Shown piece after piece: positions 51,149 through 54,492 of a DNA stretch of 54,492 nt. This DNA comes from Candidatus Hydrogenedens sp. (GTDB lineage Bacteria; Hydrogenedentota; Hydrogenedentia; Hydrogenedentales; Hydrogenedentaceae). Both the position numbers and the translations under genes were made by a program. Position 1 is the stretch's first letter; the number at the start of each line of letters is the position of its first letter. The notes beneath the pieces are model-generated. The model was not told the DNA's origin and ran no database searches. It was given only the letters and a program-made list of their open reading frames with translations. The DNA lies in assembly GCA_035361075.1 (NCBI GenBank), contig DAOSBX010000017.1, positions 1 to 54,492 on the forward strand, read 5' to 3'.

Positions 51149-52396
51149 ATGAAAATACTTGTTCTTTCACAATTTTTTCCACCCGAAATGGGAGCCCTAT
51201 CTGCACGTACCTATGAGCATGCTAAATATTGGGTTTCCGAAGGTCATGAGGTTATAGTTGTTTGTGGTCTGCCTAACTATCCTGATGGTATTGTTCCTCC
51301 AGAATATCAGGGAAAGTGGCTTATTCGTGAAAATTGGGATGGTATTAACATACTACGTGGCTGGCTTTTTGTGACTCCTAATCGTGGTGTTGTTAAACGA
51401 AGTATTGCCTTTTTAACGTATATGCTCTCTTCGATTATCGTTGCTACTTTTTTTGCGGGGAAATGTGATGTAGTCATGGCAAGTTCCCCGCAGATTCTAT
51501 GTGGTTTAGCAGGTTATATTGTATCGGTCTTTAAGTGGCGACCCTTTGTATTTGAGGTACGAGACCTCTGGCCTGCACAGATTATTGATTTAGGAGTAAT
51601 CAAAAATAAATTTATTATCTCAATCCTAACTGCCCTTGAAACGTTTCTTTATCGCCATGCTAAAGCAATTGTTACCATTGCCCCTGCTATGTCACGGGAA
51701 ATAGCCCGACGCGGTTTTGATGAAAATAAAATTTTCACTATTCCAAATGGTATCGATGAAAATGTCTTTAAACCCTTAGATACACCAAATCGCATTCGCA
51801 AAGAAAAAGGTTGGGATGATTCGAAGATTGTTGTACTTTACATTGGGACTATGGGTTTATCGCAGGGACTAAAAACTATCCTTGAAGTTGCGGAACGGGT
51901 AAAAGATGACCCACGTCTCCTTTTTGTTTTTGTGGGTGCGGGTGCAGACCGAGATAACCTTATTCGCTTATCAATTCAAATGCAATTGAATAATGTTGAG
52001 TTTTACCCCGCAGTGGAGAAAAAAGAAATGCCTGATTGGTATGCCTCATCAGATATTTGCCTTGTTTCACTAAAAAAACGTAATGTCTTCAAATATAACA
52101 TTCCGTCCAAAATGTTTGAAATTATGGCGTGTGAACGTCCTATCCTCTTAGGTGCTGAAGGTCAAGCACGTGAACTTTTAGAACAAGCAGAAGCTGGTGT
52201 CGCTGTGGAACCAGAAAATGTTGATGCTTATACGGAAGGGCTTTTAGTTTTAGCAAATAACCCTGAAATAAGGAAAAATGCTGGCAAAAAAGGACGAGCC
52301 TACGTTCTTGAACATTTTACCCGCAAAACAAATGCACAGAAATACCTCCATGTCTTCCAATCTGTAGTAACAGCATGCCCTAATAATAAGATTTAA
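51149..52396 (+). CDS. Glycosyltransferase family 4 (WbuB-like)
   Basis: 415 residues. The N-terminal half begins MKILVLSQFFPPEMGALSAR and includes HAKYWVSEGHEVIVVCGLPNYPDG, the acceptor-binding half of GT-B enzymes. The C-terminal half has IFTIPNGIDENVFKPLD, VVLYIGTMGLSQGLKTILE and the nucleotide-sugar site ending EIMACERPILLGAEGQARELLEQAEAGVAV, with the E-x7-E-like arrangement. No membrane anchor is obvious, but a hydrophobic segment near residues 100-125 may lie on the membrane. It probably adds a sugar to a lipid-linked glycan of the surface polysaccharide. Ribosome site weak. It ends 38 bases from the convergent Mrp gene. Confidence 0.92.
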   Translation: MKILVLSQFFPPEMGALSARTYEHAKYWVSEGHEVIVVCGLPNYPDGIVPPEYQGKWLIRENWDGINILRGWLFVTPNRGVVKRSIAFLTYMLSSIIVATFFAGKCDVVMASSPQILCGLAGYIVSVFKWRPFVFEVRDLWPAQIIDLGVIKNKFIISILTALETFLYRHAKAIVTIAPAMSREIARRGFDENKIFTIPNGIDENVFKPLDTPNRIRKEKGWDDSKIVVLYIGTMGLSQGLKTILEVAERVKDDPRLLFVFVGAGADRDNLIRLSIQMQLNNVEFYPAVEKKEMPDWYASSDICLVSLKKRNVFKYNIPSKMFEIMACERPILLGAEGQARELLEQAEAGVAVEPENVDAYTEGLLVLANNPEIRKNAGKKGRAYVLEHFTRKTNAQKYLHVFQSVVTACPNNKI

Positions 52397-52434
52397 AAGT
52401 TTGATTATCACTCTTTTTTGTATGTTATCGAGAA

Positions 52435-53763
52435 TTATGATTTTGGAGGAGATAATTTTTTAAGAAACTCCCATGGGTATATACTGGAAGTATGTCCATC
52501 GCTCCAAAATATGCTTATGGCATAATGGCCTAATAGTTGGAATTGTTCTACCTTTATATCTTCTGGGATATTTTCTTGTTTGAGTAATGGTTGCCCTGTT
52601 AGTTCATCTACACAGTAGGCGCATCTACATGCGCGTCGTAATTCTACTAATGAAATTGTGGAGAATTTTCCATCTTTCCAGTCAATTATTAGGTTTTTTC
52701 CTTTAACTTGTACTTCTGGCGAGGATAGTGTATTTGCTCTACGTTTTCCTATTTCACGTTGTATCTGCTCTATTAAAGGTTTCCATGTCGTATCGTGCTC
52801 TTGACCCGCATTTTTGGTAGAGGCATCATGAAAATTGTGAAGAATAGGAATATTTGCCAGTATTGGCAAACCGAAACGTTGTTGTAAATCGTCTGTCCCA
52901 TTTCCAAATAAAAAATGTTTTTTCCCGCAGTTATCGCAGATAAAGTAGGACATATTCTCTACAATACCCAGCACAGGGACACGCAATTTTTCGAACATCA
53001 AAATTCCTCTGGATACATCAACCAACGACAATGTCTGTGGTGTAGTTACAATAATGGCACCGTCTAAAGCAATCTGTTGAAGGAGTGTTAATTGGATATC
53101 ACCAGTCCCTGGAGGCAAATCAATGATTAAAAAATCAAGAGGTCCCCATTCTGTTTGGTGTAACAATTGTGTTGTATATGTGGAGACTAAGGGTCCTCGT
53201 AATACTGCGGGGGAATCGCCTAATATATATCCTAAAGACATAGTTAGAAGACCATCGATTTCAACAGGTAGAAGTTTTTCATCAATCATTACAACATCTG
53301 CATGGACTTTGTTCATCAGTGTAGGTAGTGAAGGACCGTACATATCCAAATCTAACAAGCCCACCCTTAATCCACATCTTTGTAAAGCACGGGCAAGATA
53401 TGCGGATATGGTTGATTTCCCGACGCCTCCCTTGCATGCGGATATAGCAATAATTGAGTGGATATTATTCAGGGTCACTTGTTGTTGGTGTGGAGATACG
53501 TTGCGCTGACGTGAAGTAAATTGGATGTTTATCTTTTTTACCCCTGGTACTGAAAAAACCTTCGCCTCAATTTCTTCTTTAAACTGATTTTTTAGGGGAC
53601 ATGTCGGAATAGTTAATTCAATAATTAAATTAACCACGCCATCATCATCACATGAAACTGATTTTACAAATCCAGCACTGACAATGTCTGTTTTTAAATC
53701 AGGGTCGATGACCGTTTTTAAAATAGATATTACCTTTTCTTTAATGGACTCAGAAAAACTCAT
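52435..53763 (-). CDS. Mrp/NBP35-type iron-sulfur carrier ATPase fused to a DUF971 domain
   Basis: 442 residues in three parts. Residues 1-85 are a DUF59/MIP18-like domain (VISILKTVIDPDLKTDIVSAG, with TIPTCPLKNQ). Residues 100-340 are the P-loop Fe-S carrier ATPase: KGGVGKST (111-118), DLDMYGPSLP, IIDLPPGTGDIQLT and the cluster-binding CDNCG (Cys276, Cys279). Residues about 350-437 are DUF971 (gamma-butyrobetaine-hydroxylase N-terminal-like) with the triplet RRACRCAYCV (Cys379, 381, 384). The combination suggests Fe-S cluster storage or delivery. The third domain adds extra cysteines that could help bind a cluster or zinc. It converges on the GT4 gene and follows a lipoprotein gene by 73 bases. 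Confidence 0.92.
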   Translation of the reverse strand: MSFSESIKEKVISILKTVIDPDLKTDIVSAGFVKSVSCDDDGVVNLIIELTIPTCPLKNQFKEEIEAKVFSVPGVKKINIQFTSRQRNVSPHQQQVTLNNIHSIIAISACKGGVGKSTISAYLARALQRCGLRVGLLDLDMYGPSLPTLMNKVHADVVMIDEKLLPVEIDGLLTMSLGYILGDSPAVLRGPLVSTYTTQLLHQTEWGPLDFLIIDLPPGTGDIQLTLLQQIALDGAIIVTTPQTLSLVDVSRGILMFEKLRVPVLGIVENMSYFICDNCGKKHFLFGNGTDDLQQRFGLPILANIPILHNFHDASTKNAGQEHDTTWKPLIEQIQREIGKRRANTLSSPEVQVKGKNLIIDWKDGKFSTISLVELRRACRCAYCVDELTGQPLLKQENIPEDIKVEQFQLLGHYAISIFWSDGHTSSIYPWEFLKKLSPPKS

Positions 53764-53836
53764 ATTAACACTTCACCCCAACGAGTTATAAAAACGAAAA
53801 AATAGAAAGGGAACAACGTAATAGTTACAGGTAGAA

Positions 53837-54463
53837 TTATAACTTTAACTTTATTTTAACACTTGCATTCACATCAAACTTTATATCCGATTGAGTGGAA
53901 TAACCTATCACATGTAATGTCCCTTCGATACAACCGCCATCGGTAGCATCTTTTATAAAGGGATATATATCAAGTTCTTTGTCAATTAAGAAAGTTATTT
54001 CTGTTTTATCTGAACTAATTTCCCCTTCACCAAAAGTTATTTCTTTATCATTGATTTTCAAAATAAGCGAAATTTGCTCGATTTTAGAGAAATCACCTTC
54101 TTTAGCTTTCATTTTAATTTGTTCAATCCATAAGTTTTTTACTTTTATTTTTTTAAGTAAATTAAGTGCAATATTTGAACCAATAGGGATATCCCTTAGT
54201 GCAGGTTCTACTTCTTTCCTAATTTCTTCAATATTAAATTTTCCGCAAGCTTTTGCAATTGAAACGCTTTTGTCAATTCGAATATCGACATTGGGTTCGC
54301 CAGGAATCTTTACATCTTTTGCAAGGGTTGTATCAAACTTAAATTCTGATAAAGAAGAATAATTAAAAATTAATCTGAAACAGCCTGAAAAAGAAATACT
54401 CACTATCATAATGAAGAGGATACTCAACAGTTTACTGGTTGCAAATAATTTTTGTGTTTTCAT
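53837..54463 (-). CDS. Hypothetical lipoprotein
   Basis: 208 residues from the ATG at MKTQKLFATS, with GGGAGAG ahead; a TTG 15 bases earlier overlaps that ribosome site. A hydrophobic stretch ends ISFSGC (Cys28), a lipobox. The mature part is beta-rich with few cysteines, contains repeated charged strands (EISSDKTEITFLIDKELDIYP, IKFDVNASVKIKLKL) and ends in alternating Lys-Leu. No family recognised; the strand pattern looks like a small extracytoplasmic beta sandwich. It lies upstream of Mrp on the same strand with a 73-base gap, and runs nearly to the right window edge. Confidence 0.75.
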   Translation of the reverse strand: MKTQKLFATSKLLSILFIMIVSISFSGCFRLIFNYSSLSEFKFDTTLAKDVKIPGEPNVDIRIDKSVSIAKACGKFNIEEIRKEVEPALRDIPIGSNIALNLLKKIKVKNLWIEQIKMKAKEGDFSKIEQISLILKINDKEITFGEGEISSDKTEITFLIDKELDIYPFIKDATDGGCIEGTLHVIGYSTQSDIKFDVNASVKIKLKL

Positions 54464-54492
54464 AATATGCTCTCCCAAAAGTTAAAGTTTTT

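Noticed and set aside
1..54492. CRISPR array, insertion sequence, prophage, restriction or toxin-antitoxin locus
   Set aside because: I found no regularly spaced direct repeats, transposase motifs, integrase, phage structural genes, nuclease/methylase pairs or typical toxin-antitoxin pairs; the tandem tiny membrane proteins are the only item that could be toxin-like.

Overview
The window reads as ordinary chromosome from an AT-rich, diderm, free-living bacterium. Diderm hallmarks are an alginate-export-type outer-membrane porin, a SurA-like chaperone, many putative lipoproteins, SecA and nucleotide-sugar genes. A cluster of long pilin-like proteins carrying a variant of the 'H-X9-DG' C-terminal motif points to Planctomycetes, Lentisphaerae, Hydrogenedentes or relatives. 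My best guess is Candidatus Hydrogenedentes; this is inference from gene style, not a database result. No phage, insertion sequence, CRISPR array or rRNA is visible. Genes are densely packed on both strands, with a housekeeping and envelope character throughout.

Layout. 1-3335 (minus): three tandem long pilin-like genes, the first cut by the window edge. 3771-5201 (plus): thioredoxin and aspartate-semialdehyde dehydrogenase. 5242-9452 (minus): SecA followed by an overlapping transglutaminase-like membrane protein. 10017-12544 (plus): two secreted proteins with proline-rich ends, the second built from a strict 17-residue Lys/Pro repeat. 12541-16826 (minus): a ribose/CUT2-type sugar ABC transporter (binding protein, ATPase, permease) plus a secreted toroid-like protein. 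17051-20042 (minus): SurA-like chaperone, a LolA/DUF2092-like domain fused to thioredoxin, and a TlpA-type thioredoxin. 20134-22774 (minus): a 16-repeat TPR protein and a double-CxxC protein. 22932-25833 (plus): UDP-sugar epimerase, Gmd and Rmd, which predicts GDP-D-rhamnose synthesis. tRNA-His follows, lying antisense to the 3' end of an alpha/beta hydrolase.

27074-30938 holds an FG-GAP lipoprotein, a metallophosphoesterase and a lipoprotein with two pseudopilin-like C-terminal modules. 31139-34931 (minus) is greA-carB. 35129-39389 (plus) is glycerate kinase-glnE. 39469-44280 (minus) carries a ClpP with Asn in place of the catalytic Asp, a CE7 esterase, MntP, an SDR enzyme, two very small membrane proteins (29 and 33 aa), shikimate kinase and a sigma-region-4-like protein. 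44929-52396 (plus) holds the porin with a long structured leader and strong terminator, an NCS1-like permease, a fused membrane/spermidine-synthase-like/TPR protein and a GT4 glycosyltransferase. The right end (minus) has an Mrp-DUF971 fusion and a lipoprotein.

The items most worth a second look are the tandem tiny membrane proteins, the tRNA-His that lacks G-1/C73, the Ser-His-Asn ClpP, the 17-residue repeat lipoprotein, and a 12-base Shine-Dalgarno-like element shared by the leaders of a pilin gene and the porin gene.
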